From Jacaranda mimosifolia (Eukaryota > Streptophyta > Magnoliopsida > Lamiales > Bignoniaceae): 64,000 nucleotides of DNA. The translations under genes were made by a program, and so were the position numbers. The notes beneath the pieces were generated by a model. The model made no database searches and was not told the origin of the DNA. It saw only the letters and a list, made by a program, of their open reading frames with translations. This document shows positions 13,501-24,000 of the stretch, one piece after another. Within the stretch, counting starts at the first letter, position 1; every line of letters begins with the position of its first letter. The stretch lies in the NCBI GenBank assembly GCA_018894105.1, contig CM032126.1:7157001-7221000 (forward strand). The letters run 5' to 3'.

Positions 13501-13908
13501 ATCTTTCATGTTTCATTGCTAAGACGAGCTGAGGGACAAGTTTCAGATTCAACCCCAGCACCCCTTCCCATTAATTTTGATTGGGAACTCACTCTTACTC
13601 CTGCCAAAGTTTTAAGTCACCGTTGGATTAAAGACGGAGGTGTCCAAACTTTAGAGCTTCTGATTCAATGGGAAGGCCGTCCACTTGAGGAAGCTAGTTG
13701 GGAGAATTATGACTTGTGTTCTGCTCAATTTCCTTCATTTCGCCTTGAGGACAAGTCGTCTTTCCAGGGGGGATGTACTGATGCAAATCCTTTGCAGACA
13801 TATTCAAGAAGAAAATGGAGAAAGTGGGATGAAGATAAGTTTGTTGACCAAGTCCCACTTGGCAAAATGTTGGGGATGCATGTTCCATACCCAAAAGAAG
13901 TGGACTAA
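10569..13908 (+). pseudogene. Gypsy pol: protease remainder, RT, RNase H, integrase, chromodomain (one frameshift)
   Basis: The frame from about 10570 covers the rest of protease and RT: KKKDESWRFCVDYRGLN, DLRSGYHQI, and the catalytic box VFFDDILIYS near 11505-11530. A frame change near 11665-11670 separates RT from RNase H. From there one long open frame runs to 13908. It includes RNase H (ECDAST near 11940, TDHRSLKYLL, GADSLSRR), the integrase zinc motif (two His, then CLTCQQNK), integrase catalytic Asp, Asp and Glu regions (SLDFIVGLPK, LSDRD, QSDGQTEVVN) and a chromodomain-like tail near 13600-13740 (LIQWEGRPLEEASWE). The frame continues into the 3' LTR for 43 codons. Apart from the frame break, catalytic motifs look preserved. 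Confidence 0.9.
13766..13773 (+). other. Polypurine tract of the gypsy element
   Basis: AGGGGGGA lies five bases before the 3' LTR, in the position expected for plus-strand priming. It overlaps the pol coding frame. Confidence 0.6.
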
Positions 13909-14216
13909 GTGGCTTTCTTAATTCACAGCTCCACTCCAACCACTCTCCAACTATTGCTTGCTGATTAGAAGTTTGTTTCCTGTTTTTTAGGAGTTTCAGT
14001 TTCAGTTTATTAGTATAAATATTTTTAGTATTTACTTTAGATAGTTATCAGGTTTGTAATTGCTTGCATTTGGAGTTTTGTCCTCTCCATACGGACAGGT
14101 TATTGGCTGTATTTGTGTTAAAGATTCTTGCACAAGTGCTGCTAATAAAAGTTTTTTCCATTCTAGCTTGCTATCTTTACTTGCTTCCATTTCATATTTT
14201 TCCCCTGTTCCTATCA
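13779..14216 (+). repeat. 3' LTR of the gypsy element
   Basis: 438 bp, near-identical to 8902-9339. Its first 130 bases are the end of the pol reading frame. It is followed by the right copy of the target duplication (GAAAC, 14217-14221). Confidence 0.95.
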
Positions 14217-15530
14217 GAAACTTTTTTCTGTTTTCATTTTCTGTTCTTCATACAGCTTTAATTTAAGCAATAGTTACCACTGGAAGTTAAAAAGATTGAA
14301 AAGTTAGAACTTACTGGTAGTCGATAATGATATACCCAAACATTTCTGCTGGATTAATCATCTGAGCATGGATATATGTTAGACTGCTCATAAAACTAGT
14401 TCTTTTGTAAACACTGAACGTCATGCATAGGATCTTGTCAATTCATATGTTGCAAAACCTCCACTGCTGTTCTGTAATATTAGATGGAGAGTAACGGCTC
14501 GGTGATATATACGCATAAAAATATCAAGTATGAAGCAAGTTTATGAGAAGAATTGAACTATCTTTTCTCATCATAGTCAAACATCAACAGAAGAAATTAA
14601 TAATAATGATTCAAATTATAATAGTTAGAGATAAGACCTGAAGGGATAAAATGAAATCGACTGCATCGTAGAGCTTATCTGGTTCTAATGCTTGTCCAGC
14701 AGTCTCAGATGGCAGCCGTGATAGCATAACCGCTGCCTGCTTGTAAGCAAGAAACTATCTGTTGTAAGTGAGAAACATCGTACGTGTCTATGAATGTTAC
14801 ATTTTGTGTATAAACTCCTTTTTTCTTTCTGAAGTGTTGAACATTATAGAAATAGAATACTAGGTATAATTTTCCCATGTTAAGAATAACAAGCATAGGG
14901 CTTGAATTCATGTGTTATTAGGATCAAAACCTTAAGGCCTTCTGTTGTACAATCTGATACTGGCCAGCCACTGTCTGCAGTAGAAAAGGTCCACCCGCCT
15001 TTAGAGATGTGGCGATACCAAGAACTAGGATGTCCCGAACTATCTTTTCTCATCTTTTCAGAATAGAAAAACCGGAAAATATATGTTAATGATAGTGAGT
15101 TTATATCATGATAGTACAAAATTTGAAGTTTTCCACCCTGTTACTTGTGACATTTTGATGAACTTGTGAGCTCATTTAAGCATCAAACCATATTCATCAG
15201 GAAGATTGGTTCCAACAATTGCTTGAACAGCCAAAACAACATCCCACAACTGACTGCCATTATATCCCTGCCATTCATTTATCGACATAAAACTCAAGAA
15301 ACAAACTTAATAGAAAAGAACTTAGATGGGCTATTTGTGTCTGAAACCTGCATCTTCATTCCATCTTCAGCCATCCATAGATAATCCTTTATTCTTGAAA
15401 GATGTCGTTTGACTGCCATTGAATTTGGATCGTCTATCCATCTGCATAGCATGTTGAGTACCTTTTTTTTACCATCACAACAGTTATACATTAGATACTT
15501 CAGAAGTTGAAGATCATGAACTGACAAAAA

Positions 15531-15557
15531 GAAGAAGAAGAAGAAGAAGAAGAAGAA
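15531..15557 (+). repeat. (GAA)n microsatellite in a pseudogene intron
   Basis: About nine GAA units, continuing into imperfect GAAA repeats to about 15570. It lies in the intron between pseudogene exons 7 and 8. The matching intron of the intact gene (23344-23442) lacks it, so it expanded after the duplication. Confidence 0.85.
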
Positions 15558-16719
15558 AGAAAGAAGGAAAACAAAGATTAATACCTTATTTACAGGTTCA
15601 ATACATAGGTAATTAGTGTTTTCATCCTCATATTGGATATGTTTCATCACAATGCTTAGTGCTTTATGCCTTAGCTTAGAGAATGGCCATTGCATAAAAA
15701 TAGGTTCTGCAAAACTGTGCAGGCATTTCTATAGGATATCTTGTAGAAGTGGATGTGGGAAGTACAAATCCTCCTGCAAGAAAATGGATTTTACAAGTAT
15801 TACTGTTACAAGGGCAATAAACTGATATAAGCAATTAGGGAAAGAAAATGTCCATGCCTGGCAACATTGGTTTGTGGCTGAATCCCAATCAATCTGATGG
15901 TAAGCTTGAGTATAAAGCTCTTTTCTAAGAGATAGAACAATGCCATTGATTGGCCCTATGAATCTCTTCCCATATAAATACGACATGGCTAGGTACACCA
16001 TCCAACAATGACAATTCATGCGCCCTAAATCAATTTCATTGACAAATAAATATCCTTTTTGTTGCCAAAAACCTAGTAACTCGACATATACTAGAGCACC
16101 GGTTTTAGCTGAATTCTAGTATTATTACAGAATGTGAACCTGGATGCATGGGAAGAAAATAAGGAAGAAGCCACGGCTCTGGGGTATAGGATTATTGCCA
16201 TCCCATTCATACACGCCAAGTACCTATATGTTGGAAAAACACTTTGAAATGGGAATCATGCGTGTTAGTTGGGGCTACAGGGGTACAGAGACTATACTTA
16301 CAGAGAGCCAAAACTTTCCCCAGCAAGGAATGTAAGTAGCACCCCTATGATCAAGAATCCATGTTCTTGCTTTCTGCATGGTTCCAGCTCCATCATCCAT
16401 TCCTTCTCCTAGAAGCCTTAAGCTTACATAATTGAGCACTGTGTAAAACATGCTGCTGTGCCGTTCTATATGCAAGCCCCAGCCACCGTCAAGATTCTGC
16501 AGCTTGATTAACCAATCTCATTAATACCAACAGCAAGAAATTCTAATCTGACACAATTAAACAAGAAGAGTTACCTGATGGTTGTAGACATAACGACGTA
16601 TCTCTTTTTGATGTTCATCTGAGAGGATAGTGTTTAAAGCACCCATTATAGACAAGGCTACGACCTGCAAATGTTGGGATTCTTGAAGCAGCATATTTTA
16701 ATTCTTAAAAGATTTAATT

Positions 16720-17570
16720 CCAAGTTATGGTGTTTTGGTTGTTGTATTACTTGTTATGTTCTATTGCACGCGCTATTATACGTCACTTTATTGTATGTTT
16801 CGACTTTGTCCTTCTTTTATCATTTCAATCATCCATAAATTTTATGTAGCTTATTTGACTTATGTCGCTGGCGATGGATTCACACAACCCTTCTTTATGT
16901 GCGTGCGGGGCTGGATCGATGCGAGTATACATGGCCAAGACACTTGCAAATTATGGATGATTCTTCTTTAGATGTCCTGTGGGGGGGATCATGCTGGTTC
17001 TTTCCTATAGGTGGACTCATGGACACAGAGTGGACAGTCCTGCAGACAGCGTAGTAGCACTGCATTTACTAGATCACAGTCTCACTCTGATGCCAGCAGT
17101 TCTGCCCGACCCTCGTCATGGGCCACATATGCGTATAGCGACAGGAGCAAGGGATTCAATGCTGATACTCGCTCCAGCCGATCCTATGATTCATTTGTTG
17201 CTTTAACTGGATCTTCACTGCTTTTCCCATTATGTGGATGTCTTATGTTTGTCATACTTGTCATTTTGATCTTTCTGGCTATTGTGCTCATTAAGCTACT
17301 AGTGGTGTGATGTTAGGACATGATGTTTTATTTATGTTTCAATAATGTTTAAATTTTACGGTTGGGACTACTGTAAATTCAAATGTATGATTTGCGTGTC
17401 TTTGTAAGTGTACTGTGCACCATTCAGTATTTAATATGTTTAATTTCAAGATTTATGTGTATGTATATTGGTGCATTTATTTTAATATTCATTATTTATG
17501 CAACTATAGGTGTTGCTATGAGTCGATGTCGATCAGTTGACGCTCTTACTTCTCAAGTCCCTGATGTGTA
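16720..17570 (+). other. Unassigned sequence abutting the truncated cyclase copy
   Basis: Homology to the intact cyclase gene ends near 16720 and this stretch begins. It is less AT-rich than the spacers. It contains a Ser-rich open frame (17011-17310) whose last third is hydrophobic, and a C/G-richer segment near 16900-17200. It may be the 5' part of the same inserted unit as the Myb/SANT-like fragment that follows. I do not recognise it. Confidence 0.35.
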
Positions 17571-18199
17571 GATGTCGAGGAGAGATTTATCCACATATTG
17601 CTAGATGCTAACACCATTGAGCCGTTGACAAATGACATGTATGTTGAGATATTTATGCCAAAGTTGGCATACAAGTTGAGGCGACACTTCCAACGACCTT
17701 TCACCGTACCGTTTGTTACTGAACAGTTTTACGACTTGAAGAATAGGTACGAAATAGTCAGCATAATTGTGCAACATCCTAGCGTGCGGCATAATAAGTG
17801 TACGGAGGAGATGTATGTGCCACCTGAGTTCTGCGAGAGGTTTGCTCGTGTAAGCATAATATTCAATGCACAAAATTATTCCATTTAATGTTGTTTCTTG
17901 TTTCCTAATTTTTATTTTTAGTAAACCAATGTAATATTTCTCTAATTTATTTTCCTTCGCAGCTTGCGCCTTCATCTGCACGATATTTTGAATGGGGGGA
18001 GCCCTGATATGATTTGTTACAAGAGATTTTTGCAGAGCCGATACCTCTTGACCCATCTGATAATAGCGAGGACGCAGTTCGTCCTGGAGTACAGTTGAGT
18101 GGGGATTACCTTCACCCAATTCATGTTGTGGATTCTAATACATCTCGAGCATTCCCTCATTATTACGGACCGCAGGCACTGACATGGTTGCCAGTATGA
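17571..18199 (+). pseudogene. Myb/SANT-like domain fragment, possibly from a PIF/Harbinger transposon
   Basis: The frame from 17571 reads as a Myb/SANT-like DNA-binding domain of the kind found in plant PIF/Harbinger accessory proteins: DVEERFIHILLDAN, FVTEQFYDLKNRYEIV, and an E-rich segment before FCERFAR. A plausible intron (donor near 17850, acceptor CTTCGCAG ending near 17962) leads to a second exon with LAPSSARYFEWGEP, an in-frame stop, then YDLLQEIFAEP, which resembles the usual downstream motif of these proteins. The stop and the absence of a transposase partner indicate a dead fragment. The family call rests on pattern alone. Confidence 0.45.
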
Positions 18200-18429
18200 T
18201 GATGGGTGGACGTACATCCCAATCATGCACCTCCGTATGTACCTCCACCATAGGTTGGGGAACATAATAATAGTGATAGCGCATCAGTGGATGGTTAGGT
18301 CAACCACGCACGACGTGGGCTCCTGCGACATCTGAACACACCGCGTGCATCTGGATCCACTAGTATAAGCGAGGTCAGCACCGCACGGTGCAGGCCATAC
18401 ACCCTACCATCGCCATAGGAGTAATTCGG

Positions 18430-21047
18430 AATCACATGTTCAAACTTTCTTCATGTCTGGTTTAGCAAACTATATATCGCCTTCACTTTATGGTATTATT
18501 GAATTAAACTCGTATTGGACATCTATCAGGATAAGAATTTAAACATTATTTCTCGACTTACCAAGTCATGTATTATTAAAGCACAACTTAAAAAAATTGC
18601 ATCACTTCTTGGGAATAAATTGTTATTATTATTACTATTTTTCATAAGTACTTCTATACGGTCACATAATTTATCTGTACTACATATGATTAAATGTAAT
18701 AAATCATCGGTATTGTACTCAATTACGACTTTATAATTATATGTTATTATACTAGTAATACAGTAATGTCATTATTTGCAAGTCAAATAATTTCGAGTGT
18801 ATTAATAAATTATATATTATAATTTCGTGTAATAATAAAAATATATAAAGTTATTTTTGGCATATTATTGAATCAATTAATTATATTTTTTGTACTTCTA
18901 CGTACACATTTATTATTAACCATAATTTTATTTTAAATTTACTAATTTTGATTTTCTATTAAATTTACTAATCTCGATTTTTTATTAATTTAATAAATTT
19001 ATTTTTGAATACTTAACTTGCTTTTTAATAATTATTTTAACGTTGTTAAAATGTCATACAACATATATTTTATTTTGAATAAAGAAAATATAATATGTCA
19101 AATTAATAAATCAAAGAAATTATTTATACATCATTTAAGTACAATACTATCTCAATCACTACAATAATATATATATATACATATATACATCATCCAACAA
19201 ATAAGTTTACATATATATATATATATATACATATATACATATTATATTAAAAAAATCACTACCACCCTACAAATCCAACAAAAAAGCAACTAATTTGACA
19301 TCAACAATAAAGTTTGTCTCCCCCAAAACATAAAGAAACAGCCAACTCAATCTCAATGTTTTCCCAAAACGCAAAGAAATACATGGCACATTCTCCAAAT
19401 TTTCTCCTAAAAACCCATTCTCCCAAAACATTTTTTACAATTCATCCAAAAGGCACAAGAACAAGCCCTTGATCTTTTATATATATGTAACTTTAACAGT
19501 AACATAGAATAACTTATATGCAATATTAGTTGTTTACTAATGTGAACTCGTGTGATTAAAAGTAATTCCACATTAAAATTCGAAATTAAGAAAGAAACAA
19601 TAAAATTTTATTCCGTACTATTACTACTCTTTTTTCTCTCAACACTAGAAAATTTCTATAATTATGGATTATCCTCTCACTGTGAGAACTGAGAAAACCT
19701 AACTCTATACTCTTTATCAGAACAAATTAACCTATTAGATCAAAAAACATAAAATCTTAAATAAGACAAGAAAAAATAGTAGTTCTTCTTTCAATCATGG
19801 ATGGCCTCAATCATTTTCTTGCCTTAATATTAATTATAACTTTGATCAATCTCGTTCCTATTATTTTTTATTTTTTTAATTCCCTTTTTTGCAATGTAAC
19901 AAAATTTTGAGAAATCTACATGTTTTTTCTAAAATGTAATGGTTTTTCCTTCTTATGTTACCCTACTCTTGCAAATTGACGAGGCACATAACAATTGAAA
20001 GAAATTGGTAGCTTAGTTTGTAGGATTAATTTTAAGAAGAATACATGAGTGATTTATGGATTGTGATACAAGAATAGGGAAAAGAGGGTGAAGAAATTAA
20101 AGAAGAATATGAAAGAAAAATAGTTATGTTTACTGAAAATAAAATTTTATTTGGGACTCTAAATATTTTTTTAGCTAATAAAATATTTAAGGATGTGATT
20201 ACTATATAACAAATCAGTGTATAGTTGCGTGAAAATTGTCATTATATGAGTATAAAAGCTCTTTCCTCTTTATACAGTATAAATTATGAAAATATACTCT
20301 TTGAATTTGTTTTCCTTGAATTCTAGATCATAAAATCATAAAAAAAGGTCATTTTAAATTTTAACAAAATTCATAATTTAATATAATTTTTTAATGATAA
20401 ATTTCACAAAAAATGAATAACTTAAAATACAAATTTTTTAAACAAAATGTCCACAAAAGTTATTAGAATCAATTCCAAATTTAAATTTTTTCATAGAATA
20501 TGGGTGCAATTTAATCATTTCATTCCAGTTAGAATGAAATTTAAGTGGATTTTACACTAAATTTTAAAATTTATTACTAGTTCATATTACAATATTAATA
20601 TTGATTTAAGTTTTTTCCCCCTCATTACAAGCAAAATAACATTGAGAAAATTAAAATAATTGAGACGTACACTGGAATGAGATTGGATAAATTTGAGACC
20701 TCAATAATATTATAAGCTAAAGGCAACATTATTAGTAGTCCACCTAACAATTCATAAAGTTAAGAGTTGCCGCATTTAATTAATGTTGTCTCAATCATCT
20801 CAGGTGGAAAGGGGCTGGGTTTTCAGAAACTCACTCAAATGCCTGTACTGTTTTATTCACGTCAAATATTTTTCCTGAACATTTGTTCTGCGTATAAGAA
20901 TTTTTTCCATACACCAATACCACAAAAGTAGACTCCACCGACTCTTAAACTAATTACATCTTGAAGCACATATTACATACATATATAGATCTAGCAGAAT
21001 ATTAAGATTTCCCGAATTTATATGCACAATCTATTAATTCTATTCTT
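18430..21047. other. AT-rich spacer downstream of the intact cyclase gene
   Basis: No gene is visible. It is very AT-rich from 18500 to 19250, with (AT)n/(AC)n-like runs near 19165-19240. Bases about 19255-19480 are G-poor and rich in CCCAAAAC-type words, like the repeat-like stretches near 31000-32200 and 39080-39520. The rest looks like unique spacer; the 3' UTR of the minus-strand cyclase gene should occupy its right end. Confidence 0.45.
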
Positions 21048-24000
21048 TCATGGTCGCAGCACCTTGTTGAGGTAAATTCCAAGTGCCCACATGGGGAAAA
21101 TGTTTCTGTAAGCTGAGTAACTTATCATACAGTTGTTGTTGAATACACCAATAATTTCCTGTGAAAAAAAAAGAAATCATAAACAATGAACAATAAAAAT
21201 GACTCTCTTAAACATATATATTTGTCTAAGAAACTGTAAACAATACTTCAAAACACAGAATATAAAGTACCTGTTGTGGAAAATCTCCATTCTCCATTTG
21301 GGAATTAATCAGTACTTTAGCAGCACGGTGCAATGGATTGGGATCCCGGCTGGCCTATTCGTTCAAACGTTAATAGAAATCAAAAAAACTATTTGCTTTA
21401 CTGCTTGTGAAATTAGCAACTGGCATAAAGTTAACTTTTCTTGCATGTGTTTTTGTGTAAAACTTACTTGCCCTGCTTCAATAAGGGCCAACATAGCCCA
21501 TCCAGTGTTCACAATGTGTGATTTGTTCTTCCCAATATCTGTGTATACCTGTTGACAAGCAAACAGTAATTATTGAAGTTCTGTTCATAGAACCAATATT
21601 ATTACATTCTTTTTACCTTGTCTTGGCTTGAGAGGTAGCTTTCTCCCCAGCCACCACAAGGAAGTTGTTTGGACAGCAGGAATTCACAAGCTTTTGTAAC
21701 AGAAGAGCTGTTTTCGTATGTCTTGCCACCTGCGATTAGCCCTGTTATCCCAAACCATGTCCCGTATGTGTAGCATATGCCCCAAGATCCATACCTAATG
21801 GTTTTTTTTCATGAATAAGTGAATTCTCAAAAAGCAGATCATATGGTTGAGTGGCTGCTTTATTTGGTGGAGTTTCATGCGACGGCCAAGAATACCACTA
21901 AAACAAAGGAATACTTGCCATGAGCCATCAGATAATTGTTTGCTTTCAATGAAGTTAAGTGCTTTCTGAATACATGCCTCTACGTCTTTTCTCCGGTATC
22001 CCGGATACAGTTTGTTGAATAGTTTCAGGCCTTGAATTGCTGCTGATGTGCATTCTACATACCTACATTATCAGGTTCATCAATCTCAGATGATTTTATT
22101 CAAGCAAATGATTTTAATTAATAACTTCTCTGGAAAATAATGATGTTTTTGAGGAAGTGTAGCCATTGTTTTGGAAGATGGAAACTTACTGGTAGTCGAT
22201 AACGATATCCCCAAATGTTTCCGCTGGATTAATCATCTGGGCATGGATATATATACATTGGATTACTCACAGAAACAGTTATTTTGTAAACATTCTGTGT
22301 CTTGTTTTGGTTTATTACCTCCAACCATGCATAGGATCTTGTGAGCTCATATGATGCAAATCCTCCATTGCTATTCTGCAACATTATTTGGTGGATAGAA
22401 ATGGCTCAGTAATATATGCATAAGAAGTTAAGTATGAAGCAAGTTTGTGAGAAGAACTACCCCTTTTCATCAGAGTTAAAGTTGGCCAAGGAATAAGCAA
22501 TAATCATGATTCAACTTAAGATTCTTCTGAAATTTTTGTACAATAATTAGAAATGAGACCTGGAGGGATAAAAGGAAATCAACTGCATCGTAGAGCTTAT
22601 CTGGTTCTAATGCTTGTCCAGCAATCTCAGATTGCAACTGAGATAGCATAAGCGCTGCCTGCATGTAAGCAAGCAACTATTGTCGTAAGTGAGAAACATT
22701 ATATATAGATAGATGGATAGATATAAAATCCTATTTGTTGCTGAAATTCTGAATATCATAGAAACAGAATACCAGGTATGATTTGCCCATGTTAAAAACA
22801 ACACTAGGATCAAACCTTAAGGCCTTCTGCTGTACAATCTGATACCGGCCAGCCATTGTCAGCAGAAGAAAAGGGCCACCCACCTTTAGAGCTGTGGCGA
22901 TACCAAGTACTAATATGTCCAGAACTGTCTCTTCTCATCTTAAAGACAGAAAAACACACATGTTACATGATAGTTAGAATTTATGCTATGATAGTACAAG
23001 AAGTTGGAGTCTTGCACCCTTTTACTTGTGACGTTTTGATGAACTCATGAGCCCTTTTAAGCATCAAACCATATTCATCAGGAAGATTTGCTCCTATAAT
23101 TGCTTGAACAGCCAAAACAACATCCCACAACTGACTTCCATTATATCCCTGCCATTCAGTTGTCAACATAAGACTCTACAAACTTACTTAGTATATGAGC
23201 GTTGAGATGGACTATTTTGTATCTGAAACCTGCATCTTCATGCCATCTTCAGCCAACCATAGATAATCCTTTATTCTTGAAAGATGTCGTTTGATTGCCA
23301 TTGAATTTGGATCTTCTATCCATCTGCATAGCATGTTGAGTACCTGTTTTTTTTTTTTTTACCACGACAACAGTTATACATTAGAGACTTCAGAAGTTGA
23401 AGATTATGAGCTGAAAAAAAGATCAAAAGCAAAGATTAAAACCTTATTTACAGGTCCAATACAGAGGTAATTAGTGTTTTCATCCTCATATTGGATATGT
23501 TTCGCCACAGTGCTTAGTGCTTTATGTCTTAGCTTAGACAAAGGCCATTGCATAAGAAGAGGTTCTGCATAACTGTGCAGACATTTCCATAGAATATCTT
23601 GTAAAAATGGATGGGGGAAGTACAAATCCTCCTGCAAGAAAATGAATTACACATGTTTATCTTTTCAAAATCACATTCAGAGAAATCTATGATATGAGGA
23701 CAAGAACAAGTCTATACCTTGGAACATAGATTTCTGGCAAAATTCCAGTCAATCTGATGGTAAGCTTGAGTATAAAGCTCTTTCCTAAGAGATAGAACAA
23801 TGGCATTGATTGACCCTACGAATCTCTTCCCATATATATACGACATGGGCAGGTACACCATCCGACAGTGACACCACATACGCCCTACAATTTTTTATTA
23901 TCAAAAACCATGTAATTCAACGTATACTAGGACACCAATTTTAGCTGAATTCTAGTATTATCACAGAATGTGAACCTGGATGTATGGGAAGAAAAAAAGG

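Larger units (their letters stand above)
8902..14216 (+). mobile_element. Ty3/gypsy chromovirus LTR retrotransposon, young but coding-defective
   Basis: A full-length 5315-bp element lies inside intron 13 of the cyclase pseudogene, in the opposite orientation to it. It has two 438-bp LTRs starting TG and ending CA, a tRNA-iMet-type primer-binding site, gag with a zinc knuckle, protease, RT, RNase H, integrase and a C-terminal chromodomain. The LTRs differ at only four positions by my reading and carry no indels, which implies recent insertion. Even so, gag-pol is interrupted by four reading-frame changes. The short LTRs and chromodomain fit a plant chromovirus of the Reina type, but the lineage is tentative. 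Confidence 0.95.
7735..16664 (-). pseudogene. Lanosterol synthase-like oxidosqualene cyclase pseudogene, 5'-truncated and split by a retrotransposon
   Basis: This is the tandem sister of the intact cyclase at 21048-25103. Recognisable exons (intact-gene numbering): 3 at 16575-16664, 4 16302-16496, 5 16140-16223, 6 15858-16024, 7 15585-15773, 8 15348-15461, 9 15145-15267, 10 14931-15053, 11 14638-14736, 12 about 14415-14471, 13 14315-14361, 14 8592-8735, fused 15+16 8138-8393, 17 7944-8028, 18 7735-7845. Exons 1-2 are absent; homology to the sister stops in intron 2 near 16720. Lesions: one-base deletion in exon 5 (C-run at 16181-16184), stops at 15729-15731 (exon 7), 15172-15174 (exon 9) and 14422-14424 (exon 12, donor also lost), a +2 insertion and a deletion in exon 15, and +1 in exon 17. 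The usual MWCHCR motif reads MNCHCW. The residue aligned with 477 is Ser and 481 is Val. A Ty3/gypsy element sits in intron 13. A functional enzyme is excluded. Confidence 0.92.

Noticed and set aside
13694..13939. Minus-strand 81-codon frame across the gypsy 3' LTR border
   Set aside because: Antisense to the pol end and duplicated in the 5' LTR only because the LTRs are identical.
15294..15695. 133-codon minus-strand frame spanning pseudogene exons 7-8
   Set aside because: It reads through an intron containing the GAA repeat and is part of the cyclase pseudogene, not a separate gene.
17011..17310. Ser-rich frame ending in a hydrophobic segment as a small membrane protein gene
   Set aside because: No start context, no homologous family recognised, and it borders a broken transposon-like frame; kept only as unassigned sequence.
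22981..23169. Read-through past exon 9 of the intact cyclase (GTAAAAGG) as coding
   Set aside because: Reading on gives a stop soon after; splicing at CAA/GTAAAA to the exon at 22938 restores the family sequence.
23718..23884. Cyclase as beta-amyrin or lupeol synthase
   Set aside because: The motif reads MWCHCR with GYNGSQLWD and DCTAE contexts of the cycloartenol/lanosterol group, not MWCYCR or MLCYCR of triterpene synthases.
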